A stretch of 64,000 bases of DNA from Bradyrhizobium sp. 132. GTDB taxonomy: Bacteria; Pseudomonadota; Alphaproteobacteria; Rhizobiales; Xanthobacteraceae. The number at the start of each line of letters is the position of its first letter. The first letter of the stretch is position 1. A model generated the notes under the pieces. It was given only the letters and a program-made list of their open reading frames with translations. It made no database searches and was not told the DNA's origin. Position numbers and translations under genes: made by a program. Shown here piece by piece: positions 27,617 through 36,206 of this stretch. Location of the stretch: assembly GCF_023074185.1 (NCBI RefSeq), contig NZ_JADPKY010000126.1, positions 265,335-329,334 of the forward strand. Direction: 5' to 3'.

Positions 27617-27885
27617 CTTGCGAATATCTCCACCGCCGCAGCCTTTTGGCGGGCTACGGGCGGGTCTGGTGTGGCGATCGGAAGCGGCGAGCGCGATCTA
27701 CCACATCGCCCGCCCCCGGCCAAGGGTTTGCGGGTCGGGCGTGATATTTGTGCAAGATATGGTGGGAGTGAAGGTTTTCGGCGCTGGGGCGGTTCTATGG
27801 AATCACCCGTCTGCGACCCTCCGAAATGGGGCCGCTTTGAGCCTCAAACGTCGCGCCGGACCCGCCAGGCGAGGTCAGCGTCCCG

Positions 27886-28107
27886 TCACAGCCCGGTATA
27901 TCCCGCCTTCACCGGGTCCACGCTGCCGTCGAGCTGGCGCAGATAGGTCAGGCCGCAGACCGTCAACCTGTGGGTGTCCTTCTCGCCGGCTTCCATCAAC
28001 GTATTGAGATAGTTCGTGACCTTGGCCCTCGCCTCCGCGCTCGCCGCAGAGCTGCGGTTGGCGAGCAGGTCATAGGTCTGCATGATGCGGTCGATGGCAG
28101 CTTCCAT
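27886..28107 (-). CDS. small conserved protein of unknown function (73 residues)
   Basis: The product is mostly helical: MEAAIDRIMQTYDLLANRSS, then EARAKVTNYLNTLMEAGEKD and RLTVCGLTYLRQLDGSVDPV, ending TGL. It follows another small protein by 37 bases on the same strand and seems co-transcribed with it. The start is the ATG after a weak AGGA-type site; the longer open frame upstream lacks coding character. I recall conserved relatives in Bradyrhizobium but no function. Confidence 0.72.
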   Translation of the reverse strand: MEAAIDRIMQTYDLLANRSSAASAEARAKVTNYLNTLMEAGEKDTHRLTVCGLTYLRQLDGSVDPVKAGYTGL

Positions 28108-28144
28108 GGCATCCTCTGGTTCTTCGACATGTTGGGAGTTGTGA

Positions 28145-28378
28145 TCAGGCAACCGCTTTGGCCTCGGACTGCGCTTCGAACCTGGCGATGGCCTTGTTGG
28201 CCAGCCTGATCTTGTTGAATTCGCCGTGCTGGAGCAGTTTGATGACGATCTCGAGCAGGCGTTCGTCGGTGACGAGGGTGTCGCGGATCGCGCCGGAGCG
28301 GCGAAGATAGTTCGCGGCGATGGCATATGCCTCGCTCACGAGTTCCACGTTCCCCCCCACGCCACGCTCGACCAGCAT
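28145..28378 (-). CDS. small conserved protein of unknown function (77 residues)
   Basis: A 77-residue, probably helical cytoplasmic protein: MLVERGVGGNVELVSEAYAI, AANYLRRSGAIRDTLVTDER, LLEIVIKLLQHGEFNKIRLA, NKAIARFEAQSEAKAVA. The ATG at 28378 has a strong GGAGG site seven bases upstream. It pairs with the 73-residue gene just downstream. No domain recognised. Confidence 0.75.
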   Translation of the reverse strand: MLVERGVGGNVELVSEAYAIAANYLRRSGAIRDTLVTDERLLEIVIKLLQHGEFNKIRLANKAIARFEAQSEAKAVA

Positions 28379-28582
28379 CGTCAGCCTCCGATCCGAAGAG
28401 GATAAGCGCGGAACCGGGAACTCGTTCCCGCCGGTTGGCGATTTTTTTCGCAACCGCGAAATGACAAAACGCACCGGTCCGGGCAGAGAGCCGGGCCGAT
28501 GCGCTTGGGGAAGTTCAGGCACGTTCGGGAGGCTTGCCGGTCTTGTTGTGGGGCCGGCTTGGCCAAGTCTCGTCGAACGAAC

Positions 28583-29137
28583 TCAGAGACGATACAGGAT
28601 CTGGTCGGTCCAGAACCGCTCGAGGCGGTGCAGCGACTTGTTGAGGGTCGAGAACTCCTCACCGGAGATGCCACCGACCTGCTCCACCGTCTTGACGTGC
28701 TTCTGGTAGAGAGAGTCGACGATGCGGCGAACTTCCTGGCCCTGCGGCGTCAGGCGGATGCGCACCGAGCGGCGATCGACGCGCGAGCGCTGGTGATCGA
28801 GGAAGCCGAGCTCGACGAGCTTCTTCAGATTGTAGGAGACGTTGGAGCCGAGGTAATAACCGCGCGTGCGCAGTTCACCCGCGGTCAGCTCCTTGTCGCC
28901 GATGTTGTAGAGCAGGAGCGCCTGCACCGAATTGATGTCCGCACGGCCGCGGCGATCGAACTCGTCCTTGATGACGTCGAGCAGCCGGCGATGCAGCCGC
29001 TCCACCAGAGTCAAAGCTTCCAGATAGAGCGTCTGCACCGAACCCTGCTGGCCGGAGACGCGCTCTGCGGTATCTGCCGCAGTTGCGACGGCTTTCATCA
29101 TGACACTTCCCCTGTTGTCGTTTTTATCGACACTCAT
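28583..29137 (-). CDS. ldtR: MarR family regulator LdtR
   Basis: LdtR was described in Liberibacter and rhizobia as a MarR-type regulator of an L,D-transpeptidase and stress tolerance. The 184-residue product has the highly conserved core DINSVQALLLYNIGDKELTA, TRGYYLGSNVSYNLKKLVEL and the wing DHQRSRVDRRSVRIRLTPQG, with a C-terminal dimer helix. The neighbourhood with DUF6163 and hemB matches the rhizobial arrangement I remember. The ATG at 29137 is the first in frame; a second ATG pair 12-13 codons later is also possible. Upstream bases are AT-rich and likely hold its promoter. Confidence 0.88.
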   Translation of the reverse strand: MSVDKNDNRGSVMMKAVATAADTAERVSGQQGSVQTLYLEALTLVERLHRRLLDVIKDEFDRRGRADINSVQALLLYNIGDKELTAGELRTRGYYLGSNVSYNLKKLVELGFLDHQRSRVDRRSVRIRLTPQGQEVRRIVDSLYQKHVKTVEQVGGISGEEFSTLNKSLHRLERFWTDQILYRL

Positions 29138-29453
29138 TCGACGAAACTTGTGCTCCGTCTGATAGGTGCAACTTAAGGGGCTCGTTTGAAGATCGGCTTA
29201 AATAAGAGAATAAAGAGATCATGAATTTAAGACAGTGAATTGCGGATTAAGCCTGTGCCACAAGCACTTTCCGCAACCGTCTGTTGACTCTCGCAAGGCC
29301 CTGTTCACCCTCCGTCCGCCCCGATTGTCGCATTCCAGAACAGCCTCGCCCCGTTTCGAAACGTGCGCGTAAGAGCTGTGGCGAAATGCACGGAGTCAAC
29401 GAAAAGTTACCTCGAATTTTAGGCAACCAACGGTCAACCAAGCGCGACACTCT

Positions 29454-29582
29454 CGTGTCCCGGACAAGCGAAGCGCAGATCCGGGACCCAGATAGCCAAG
29501 GCATGGATCGTGGAGAGATGGGCCCCGGCTCAGCAGCGCCCCACGCCGCAAGTGCGGCGCGCTGCGCTGCGTCCGGGGCACG
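29454..29582. repeat. palindromic intergenic repeat (TCCCGGAC type)
   Basis: Inverted ends CGTGTCCCGGAC (29454-29465) and GTCCGGGGCACG (29571-29582), one mismatch, with inner complementary GCGAAGCGCA / TGCGCTGCG stretches. Type recalled from Bradyrhizobium spacers. The surrounding 29138-29609 gap contains no supported gene apart from this repeat and the ldtR promoter area. Confidence 0.7.
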
Positions 29583-29609
29583 AGAACATTGGTGTGTCGA
29601 AAGCTTCGC

Positions 29610-30107
29610 CTATGGCGGCCGTTCGCGTGCGGCCATCCAGGCGAGCGCGAGATAGGCGGCCAGCATGAAGGCTTCGACCCCGACCACGACCAGGCTGCCG
29701 CCGTAGATGCCGGGGAACATCAGCTCGATCACGGCCATCGACACCACGGTCGTCAGCCACACCACCGCGCCCCAGGGTGTGGCGAGCCAGAGGCCAACCG
29801 CGGCAACGAGCTCGATCACGGCGAAATAAACGGTGGCGGCCTGCCAGGCCATCGACTGGTTCTCGAACGCCTCGTCCTCGCCGCCGACGAAGCCGGTGAC
29901 CTGGGCCCAGTGATAGAGACCTTTCAGGATCGAGAGCAGCGCCATCACCCGCAGGAACAGCACGAGCCGGCGCGTCCAGACATTGTCGTCGGACTCGGCA
30001 CGCTCCGACGAGATCGCCGCCACCGACATTGCGTTGTCTCTGGCGTTGTCTCGGAGGGCGTCCCTGGCGCTGTCGCGGGCCGCATCGCGGGTGGAGATCT
30101 CGGACAT
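29610..30107 (-). CDS. DUF6163 family membrane protein
   Basis: A 165-residue inner-membrane protein with about four helices (RRLVLFLRVMALLSILKGLY, a TVYFAVIELVAAVGLWLA segment, AVVWLTTVVSMAVIELMF, and VVVGVEAFMLAAYLALAW). The N-terminal 26 residues are an unusual run of RDxA units (TRDAARDSARDALRDNARDN), a low-complexity tail absent from most proteins of this family that I recall. It is divergent from hemB and near ldtR, a conserved rhizobial context. Function unknown. Confidence 0.82.
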   Translation of the reverse strand: MSEISTRDAARDSARDALRDNARDNAMSVAAISSERAESDDNVWTRRLVLFLRVMALLSILKGLYHWAQVTGFVGGEDEAFENQSMAWQAATVYFAVIELVAAVGLWLATPWGAVVWLTTVVSMAVIELMFPGIYGGSLVVVGVEAFMLAAYLALAWMAARERPP

Positions 30108-30242
30108 GGCCCCTTCTGGCTGCTTTGCCCCGCAAAATCAATCGGCTGCCCAAGTCTTCAATTCTGCCTTGCGGCAGGTCAAGCCGCGGTGACGGGAACC
30201 ATGCGAACTGGTATAAGAATAATTCCAGCCGGAGGAAGAATG

Positions 30243-31304
30243 ATGGCGATCAAATACGGACGTCCGATCGAATTGCGCGAGGTTTCGCGCCGGGATGGCG
30301 CTGGCGCCTCCCCTGCCCTCGATCTGACCGTCCGGCCGCGCCGCAACCGCAAGGCCGAATGGGCCCGGCGCATGGTGCGCGAGAACGTCCTCACCACCGA
30401 CGATTTGATCTGGCCGCTGTTTTTGATCGACGGCAACAACAAGCGCGAGCAGATCGCCTCGATGCCGGGCGTCGAGCGTCTTAGCGTCGATCAGGCCGTG
30501 CGCGAGGCCGAGCGCGCGATGAAGCTCACCATCCCTTGCCTCGCGCTGTTTCCCTACACCGACCCTTCCTTGCGCGACGAGGAAGGCTCGGAGGCCACCA
30601 ACCCGAACAATCTGGTCTGCCAGGCGGTGCGCGCGATCAAGAAGGAGTTTCCGGAGGTCGGCATTCTCTGCGACGTTGCGCTCGATCCCTTCACCAGCCA
30701 CGGCCATGACGGCCTGATCTCCGACGGCAAGATTTTGAACGACGAGACGGTCGCCGTGCTGGTGCGTCAGGCCCTGGTGCAGGCCGAAGCCGGCTGCGAC
30801 ATCATCGCGCCCTCCGACATGATGGACGGCCGCGTCGCCGCGATCCGCGAGGGCCTGGATCGCACCGGCCTGCTCGACGTGCAGATCATGGCCTATGCCG
30901 CAAAATACGCCTCCGCCTTCTACGGCCCGTTCCGCGACGCCATCGGTTCGGCCAAGACGCTCACCGGCGACAAGCGCACCTATCAGATGGACAGCGCCAA
31001 CACGGATGAAGCGCTACGCGAGGTCGAGCTCGACATCGCCGAGGGCGCCGACATGGTGATGGTGAAGCCCGGCATGCCCTATCTCGACGTGGTCCGCCGC
31101 GTAAAGGACACCTTCGCAATGCCGACCTTCGCCTACCAGGTCTCCGGCGAATACGCGATGATCGCGGCCGCCGCGAACAACGGCTGGCTCGACGGCGACC
31201 GCGCCATGATGGAGAGCTTGTTGGCGTTCAAGCGCGCCGGCGCCGATGGCGTGCTGAGCTACTTTGCACCGAAGGTGGCGGAGAAGCTGCGCGCGCAGGG
31301 GTAA
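30243..31304 (+). CDS. hemB: delta-aminolevulinic acid dehydratase (porphobilinogen synthase)
   Basis: HemB joins two 5-aminolevulinates into porphobilinogen for haem and vitamin B12. Schiff-base lysines are Lys221 (AAKYASAFYG) and Lys275 (MVMVKPGMPY). The metal-site segment reads CDVALDPFTSHGHDG with Ala146, Asp148 and Asp156 where zinc enzymes have three cysteines; this is the Mg-dependent form known from Bradyrhizobium japonicum. The second of two adjacent ATGs (30243) is chosen because GGAGGA is then six bases away. 353 residues, typical. Confidence 0.96.
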   Translation: MAIKYGRPIELREVSRRDGAGASPALDLTVRPRRNRKAEWARRMVRENVLTTDDLIWPLFLIDGNNKREQIASMPGVERLSVDQAVREAERAMKLTIPCLALFPYTDPSLRDEEGSEATNPNNLVCQAVRAIKKEFPEVGILCDVALDPFTSHGHDGLISDGKILNDETVAVLVRQALVQAEAGCDIIAPSDMMDGRVAAIREGLDRTGLLDVQIMAYAAKYASAFYGPFRDAIGSAKTLTGDKRTYQMDSANTDEALREVELDIAEGADMVMVKPGMPYLDVVRRVKDTFAMPTFAYQVSGEYAMIAAAANNGWLDGDRAMMESLLAFKRAGADGVLSYFAPKVAEKLRAQG

Positions 31305-31457
31305 GGCACGCCGGTCCCGGGTTTGTAGCGGTCGCAACTCGCCCCACCGCCCCCGAATCGCCGGAATATTTCGGCTTGTTAACGCCAGCGCGCCCTTGGC
31401 ACACGGACGGCCTGTTCCCATCTCCTGCCACGGGAGTTTTCCCTTGGGAGGACGGAC

Positions 31458-31997
31458 ATGTCTTATTCGGATTCGGGCAACGCCTGGCGCAATGACGGCG
31501 GAGCGCAGCCGCACGCCTACGATCCCTATCTGCACCCGGAACTGTTCCGCGGCGTTGCGACGCGGCGGGTGTTCGCCTTCCTGATCGACATGGTCGTGAT
31601 CTCGGTGCCGGTGATCCTCGGCTACCTCTTCATCGCGGTATTCGGCGTGGTCACGCTCGGCATCGGCTGGGCGCTGTTCTGGCTGGCCTGGCCGGCTTCC
31701 GTGATCTGGGCCATCGTCTATTACGGCGCCTGTATCGGCGGTCCGTCGTCCGCGACGATCGGCATGCGCCTGATGGATCTGGAGCTGCGCACCTGGTACG
31801 GCGCGCCGGGCTATTTCGTGCTCGGCGCCACCCACGCCGTGCTGTTCTGGGTGACGGTCTCGTTCCTGTCGCCCTTCGTGGTGCTGGTTGGGCTGTTCAA
31901 CGGCCGCAGGCGCTTGCTGCAGGATTTCGTGCTGGGAACGGTCGTGATCAACAATTCCGTTCGCGCGCCGGTGCCGCAGGGCGCGCGGACCTACTGA
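31458..31997 (+). CDS. RDD family membrane protein
   Basis: A 179-residue protein with the RDD domain: TRRVFAFLIDMVVISVPVIL contains the R...D pair in the first helix, followed by two more hydrophobic stretches and the late GRRRLLQDFVLGTVVI with the second conserved D. RDD proteins are poorly understood, some act as Na+(Li+)/H+ antiporters. GGGAGGA seven to eight bases before the ATG supports the start. It is 150 bases downstream of hemB and precedes bpt on the same strand. Confidence 0.9.
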   Translation: MSYSDSGNAWRNDGGAQPHAYDPYLHPELFRGVATRRVFAFLIDMVVISVPVILGYLFIAVFGVVTLGIGWALFWLAWPASVIWAIVYYGACIGGPSSATIGMRLMDLELRTWYGAPGYFVLGATHAVLFWVTVSFLSPFVVLVGLFNGRRRLLQDFVLGTVVINNSVRAPVPQGARTY

Positions 31998-32146
31998 ACA
32001 ACGACCTTTTGATCAAGGACCTACTGATCAAGAACCTATCAACCTGGACCCGCTATGCTGCCCCATCTGACCTGCCGAGTTGACCGATTGACCGGGGGCT
32101 TTGGTAGCGCGATGCTGATACGTATTTTGGAGGCCCACGACGTCCC

Positions 32147-32923
32147 TTGACCCAGCACTCGCGCGACACCCCCCAATTTTACCTCACGGCGCCCTCCCCC
32201 TGCCCCTATCTGCCGGGCCGGCACGAGCGCAAGGTGTTTACGCACCTCGTGGGTGAGCGCGCCGGCGACCTCAACGACCTCCTGACCCATGGCGGTTTCC
32301 GTCGCAGCCAGTCGATCGCCTACCGGCCGGCCTGCGACCAGTGCCGCGCCTGCGTCTCGGTCCGAGTGATCGCCAACGAGTTCCGCCCCTCCCGCAATTT
32401 CCGCAAGGTGATCGCGCGTAACGCCGACATCATCGGCGAGCAGCGCAGCGCGGTGCCGACCTCCGAGCAATATTCGGTGTTCCGCGCCTATCTCGATTCC
32501 CGTCACCGCCATGGCGGCATGGCCGACATGACCGTGCTCGACTACGCCATGATGGTCGAGGACAGCCACGTCGAAACCCGCATCATCGAGTACCGCAGGC
32601 GCGGTCCCGACAGCGGCATCACCGGCCGCGGCGAGGAGCTGATCGCGGTCGCGCTGACCGACGTGCTCAGCGACGGCCTGTCGATGGTTTATTCGTTCTT
32701 CGAGCCCGGCGAAGTCAGCCGCTCGATGGGCACATTCATGATCCTCGACCACATCGCCCGTGCCCGACGTCAGGGCCTTCCTTACGTCTATCTCGGCTAC
32801 TGGATCGAAGGCTCGAAGAAGATGGACTACAAGGCCCGCTTCCTGCCGCAGCAGCGCCTCGCGCCGTCAGGCTGGCTGCGCATCGACGCGCAGGGCGATG
32901 CGGCGTCCGAGCCGCAGGATTGA
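32147..32923 (+). CDS. bpt: aspartate/glutamate leucyltransferase (arginyl-tRNA-protein transferase family)
   Basis: Bpt transfers leucine from tRNA to proteins with N-terminal Asp or Glu, feeding the N-end degradation rule. The 258-residue product has PCPYLPGRHERKVFTHL, the paired cysteines in RPACDQCRACVSVRV, and the C-terminal YVYLGYWIEGSKKMDYKARF typical of the ATE fold. The start is a TTG (TTGACCCAG) with GGAGG thirteen bases upstream; no ATG fits. Length matches bacterial Bpt (about 240-260). Confidence 0.92.
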   Translation: MTQHSRDTPQFYLTAPSPCPYLPGRHERKVFTHLVGERAGDLNDLLTHGGFRRSQSIAYRPACDQCRACVSVRVIANEFRPSRNFRKVIARNADIIGEQRSAVPTSEQYSVFRAYLDSRHRHGGMADMTVLDYAMMVEDSHVETRIIEYRRRGPDSGITGRGEELIAVALTDVLSDGLSMVYSFFEPGEVSRSMGTFMILDHIARARRQGLPYVYLGYWIEGSKKMDYKARFLPQQRLAPSGWLRIDAQGDAASEPQD

Positions 32924-32992
32924 TCGGCGCGCCGATCTCATAAGCCGGGCAGCTTGTAACCTGCGAGAATGGGACCAGCTCCGGAGGTTTCC

Positions 32993-33331
32993 TTGTCGAG
33001 CACCTATGATCTGATCGCGCGGGGCATGGTCGAGCGCCAACAGGTGCTCTGTTTCTATCAAGGCCACCCGCGCGCAATTTGCCCCGCAATATTGGGCCAT
33101 ACCGATGGCCAGGAACGCACGCTCGCCTTTCAGTTTGCCGGCAGTTCCAGCAAAGGCTTGCCGCCCGGAGGGGAATGGAAGTGCTTTAGGCTGGTGGAGA
33201 TGACGAGGGTCGAGCTTCAAAGCGGGGAATGGCACGCGGGCTCAAGCCATCGCGAGCGCCAACAATGTGTGAAGGTTGTAGATCTCGACGTAAATCCCCT
33301 CAGTCCTTATCAGCCGCGACGCCGGGTCTAG
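32993..33331 (+). CDS. conserved protein of unknown function
   Basis: A 112-residue protein: SSTYDLIARGMVERQQVLCF, then YQGHPRAICPAILGHTDGQE, FAGSSSKGLPPGGEWKCFRL and VVDLDVNPLSPYQP. The pattern of a short helix, a beta-rich centre and a conserved W-K-C-F resembles a degenerate WYL-like small domain that I recall in Bradyrhizobium, but I cannot name the family. The TTG at 32993 has GGAGG five bases upstream; an ATG at 32969 is a weaker alternative. It follows bpt closely. Confidence 0.7.
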   Translation: MSSTYDLIARGMVERQQVLCFYQGHPRAICPAILGHTDGQERTLAFQFAGSSSKGLPPGGEWKCFRLVEMTRVELQSGEWHAGSSHRERQQCVKVVDLDVNPLSPYQPRRRV

Positions 33332-33408
33332 TCTGCGCACGGTCGGTTTGCCGAAAGACAAATGCGTGATTGCAGCTTCGGCATTTGATGCGCAGTGGCG
33401 CGCAACAG

Positions 33409-34764
33409 TCACGATCCGAACAGCGAATCCACGAGCAGCTTCAAGTTCAAAACCACGATGATGCCCGCGACGATCCACGCGATCGCCGCCACCCACACCG
33501 GTATGGCGAACTTGCCCATCTTGCGGCGGTCGGAGACGAAGCGGACCAGCGGGATGACGGCGAAGGGCAATTGCATCGACAGCACGACCTGGCTGAAGAC
33601 CAGCAGATCAGCCGTGCCGCGCTCGCCATAGATCGCGGTGACCACGATCACCGGAATGATGGCGATGCCGCGCGTCAGCAGGCGCCGCGCCCAGCTTGGC
33701 AGGCGCAAATCGAGAAAGCCTTCCATCACGATCTGGCCGGCGAGCGTCGCTGTGACCGTTGAATTCAGGCCCGAGGCGAGCAGCGCCACCGCGAACAGCG
33801 TCGAGGCGATGCCGAGACCGAGCAGCGGCGACAGCAGCTCGAAGGCCTGGCCGATCTCGGCGACGTCAGAGTGGCCGCTCTTGTGGAAGGTTGCGGCAGC
33901 CACGACGAGGATCGCAGCATTGATGAACAGCGCCAGCATCAGGGCGATGGTCGAATCTGTCGTCGCCCATTTGATCGCCTCGCGCCGGCCCGTGTCGTTG
34001 CGCTCATAGGCGCGCGTCTGCACGATCGACGAGTGCAGATAGAGATTATGCGGCATCACCGTCGCGCCGATGATGCCGATCGCGATGTAGAGCATTTCAG
34101 GGTTGGTGAAGATCTCGGTCTTCGGCACAAATCCCCTCAGCATCTCGGCAACCGGCGGTGCTGCCGCGGCAAGCTGGACCGTGAAGCAGACTGCGATCAC
34201 AACAAGCATTGCGATGACGAAGGCCTCCAGGAAGCGGAAGCCGCGATTCATCAAGACCAGAAGCAGGAAGGCATCCAGCGCGGCAATCAGCGCGCCGCCG
34301 ATCAGGGGAATGCCGAACAGGAGTTTGAGGGCGATCGCCGTGCCGATGACCTCGGCGAGATCGCAGGCAATGATCGCCGCCTCGCAGGCGAGCCACAGCA
34401 TGAAATTCACCGCCGGCGAATAGGTCGCGCGGCAGGCCTGCGCGAGGTCGCGGTCGGTGACGATGCCGAGCCGTGCCGCCAGCGCCTGGAGCAGGATCGC
34501 CATCAAATTCGAGAGCAGGATGACGGAGAGCAGCGTGTAGCCGAACTTGGACCCGCCGGCGAGGTCGGTCGCCCAATTGCCGGGGTCCATGTAGCCCACC
34601 GAGACCAGATAGCCTGGGCCGACGAAGGCGAGCAGGCGCCGCCACCACGCACCCGCGATGGGGATTGCGACCGTGGCATTCACCTCGGCCAGGCTCTTGG
34701 TAACAGGCGCGTCGGAGCGCCAGCCGGCGGCGTCTCGGGTCAGATCGGGAGAGCGAGCATCCAT
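33409..34764 (-). CDS. mntH: Nramp family divalent metal transporter (manganese uptake)
   Basis: MntH imports Mn2+ (and Fe2+) with protons across the inner membrane. Of about 11 helices, the first carries the metal-binding DPGN (60-63, in VGYMDPGNW), and the sixth the motif GATVMPHNLYLHSSIVQTR with Met-Pro-His. The 451-residue length is usual. The ATG at 34764 fits the family's cytoplasmic N-terminus. A manganese/iron regulator-type operator at 34793-34810 lies just upstream, matching the Mur-controlled mntH described in B. japonicum. Confidence 0.95.
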   Translation of the reverse strand: MDARSPDLTRDAAGWRSDAPVTKSLAEVNATVAIPIAGAWWRRLLAFVGPGYLVSVGYMDPGNWATDLAGGSKFGYTLLSVILLSNLMAILLQALAARLGIVTDRDLAQACRATYSPAVNFMLWLACEAAIIACDLAEVIGTAIALKLLFGIPLIGGALIAALDAFLLLVLMNRGFRFLEAFVIAMLVVIAVCFTVQLAAAAPPVAEMLRGFVPKTEIFTNPEMLYIAIGIIGATVMPHNLYLHSSIVQTRAYERNDTGRREAIKWATTDSTIALMLALFINAAILVVAAATFHKSGHSDVAEIGQAFELLSPLLGLGIASTLFAVALLASGLNSTVTATLAGQIVMEGFLDLRLPSWARRLLTRGIAIIPVIVVTAIYGERGTADLLVFSQVVLSMQLPFAVIPLVRFVSDRRKMGKFAIPVWVAAIAWIVAGIIVVLNLKLLVDSLFGS

Positions 34765-34792
34765 GGGTAGAGAATACCGAAGCCGAGCCTTA

Positions 34793-34810
34793 TTGCAACT
34801 AATTTGCAAC
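34793..34810 (-). promoter_or_regulatory. probable Mur (Fur-family) operator of mntH
   Basis: On the minus strand the sequence GTTGCAAATTAGTTGCAA contains two TTGCAA hexamers 11 bases apart, about 30 bases before the mntH start. Mur in rhizobia represses mntH at sites built of TGCAA/TTGCAA repeats, so this is a good operator candidate. Confidence 0.65.
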
Positions 34811-34933
34811 TGCATCTAGCCGCATGGGTTCCCCGCGGCAGCCGCTCCTTGGCGCCCATGTCGGGAAGCGGGTGGGTTTGGCCGTCCTCGGACGCCAATA
34901 CTGGCGCCAACTCGACTTTGCAGGAAATGAGCC

Positions 34934-36178
34934 ATGTCAAATCCCCCGCGCCTCCCCGAGACATTCAACCGCCTCGCCTGGTCCAACCTGGCGGCACAGT
35001 CGGCCGAACAGATCGCGCTGGCCGCGGCTCCTATCGTCGCGGTGCTGACGCTCGGCGTGGCCGAGGGCCAGACCGGCCTGTTGCAGACCGCACTGACCCT
35101 GCCTTTCGTCCTCTTCGCCATTCCAGCCGGCCTGCTCGCTGACCGCATCTCCCGCCGTTCGCTGATGGCTGGGGCCGAGGCGCTGCGGGCTGCTGCCCTT
35201 GCGACGATCGTGCTCCTGCTCGCGCTCGGCGCCCTCAATCTGTCGCTGCTGGCGCTGCTCGGCTTTGCCGCCGTGTGCGGCACCGTCGTTTACAGCGTCG
35301 CCGCGCCGGCATTGGTCCCCTCGCTGGTGAATTCTGACCTCTTGCCGGCCGCCAATGCCCGCATCGAGCTCGCACGCACCATCGCCTTCGCCTGCGGCCC
35401 CGCGCTCGGTGGCGTACTGGTGGGATGGTGGGGCGCTAGTCCGGCCTTCGGCTTCGCCGCGGCTCTCTCGGTCATCGCCGTCGTGCTGCTCTCCGGCATC
35501 TACGAGCCCGCACGAACGCCGGCTCCACGGCGGCATCCGCTCCAGGACATCCGCGAAGGCGCGGCCTTCGTGTTTCACCATCCGCTGCTGCGGCCGGTCT
35601 TCATCACCCAGTTCATCTTCAACACCGGATGGTTCCTGCAGATCGCGGTGTTCGTGCCCTACGCCGTGCGCCACCTCGGCCTGACGGCGGCCGGGGTCGG
35701 CGCCGTGCTGACGATGTACGGTGTCGGCATGGTGATCGGCGCGCTGTTCGCCACGCGTGTGATGAAGCGCATCGCGTTCGGCACGGTCGTCGGCCTCGGC
35801 CCCGTTACCGGCTTCGTCGCCGCGGTGGTGATGGCGCTGACGGTGCTGGTCCCCTCGCCCTGGCTCGCGGGTTTGAGCTTCTTCCTGCTCGGCGTCGGGC
35901 CGATCCTGTGGGTGATCTCGACCACGACGCTGCGGCAGTCGGTGACCCCACCACGCCTCTTGGGCCGCGTCTCCGCCATCAACATCATGGGCTACGGCGC
36001 CCGCCCGGTCGGCTCGGCGCTGGGTGCGATCGTCGGCGGCCTCTGGAGCGCGGAAGCGTGCCTCTATCTCGCGGCGGCGGTGTTCGGCGTGCAGGCGCTG
36101 GTCATTTGGCTCTCGCCCGCGGTGACGCTGGATCGGCAGCCGGAAATGGTGGGCGATGAGGCGGCGGCGCGGTGTTAG
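34934..36178 (+). CDS. MFS transporter (exporter type)
   Basis: A 414-residue, 12-helix major facilitator. The motif between helices 2 and 3 is GLLADRISRRSLM, typical for drug/H+ antiporters or enterobactin exporter-like (EntS) proteins. The central loop AAFGF...PARTPAPRRHPLQDI separates the two halves and LLGRVSAINIMGYGARPVGS is characteristic of the MFS_3/EntS-like branch. It is divergent from mntH. Substrate unknown. AGGAAATGAG precedes the ATG. Confidence 0.88.
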   Translation: MSNPPRLPETFNRLAWSNLAAQSAEQIALAAAPIVAVLTLGVAEGQTGLLQTALTLPFVLFAIPAGLLADRISRRSLMAGAEALRAAALATIVLLLALGALNLSLLALLGFAAVCGTVVYSVAAPALVPSLVNSDLLPAANARIELARTIAFACGPALGGVLVGWWGASPAFGFAAALSVIAVVLLSGIYEPARTPAPRRHPLQDIREGAAFVFHHPLLRPVFITQFIFNTGWFLQIAVFVPYAVRHLGLTAAGVGAVLTMYGVGMVIGALFATRVMKRIAFGTVVGLGPVTGFVAAVVMALTVLVPSPWLAGLSFFLLGVGPILWVISTTTLRQSVTPPRLLGRVSAINIMGYGARPVGSALGAIVGGLWSAEACLYLAAAVFGVQALVIWLSPAVTLDRQPEMVGDEAAARC

Positions 36179-36206
36179 CGTCGCCGCGTGTGATGGAGCA
36201 ATCGGC

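Noticed and set aside
27617..27885. Possible riboswitch upstream of glyA
   Set aside because: No glycine, SAM or THF riboswitch motif was recognised by eye in the GC-rich leader.
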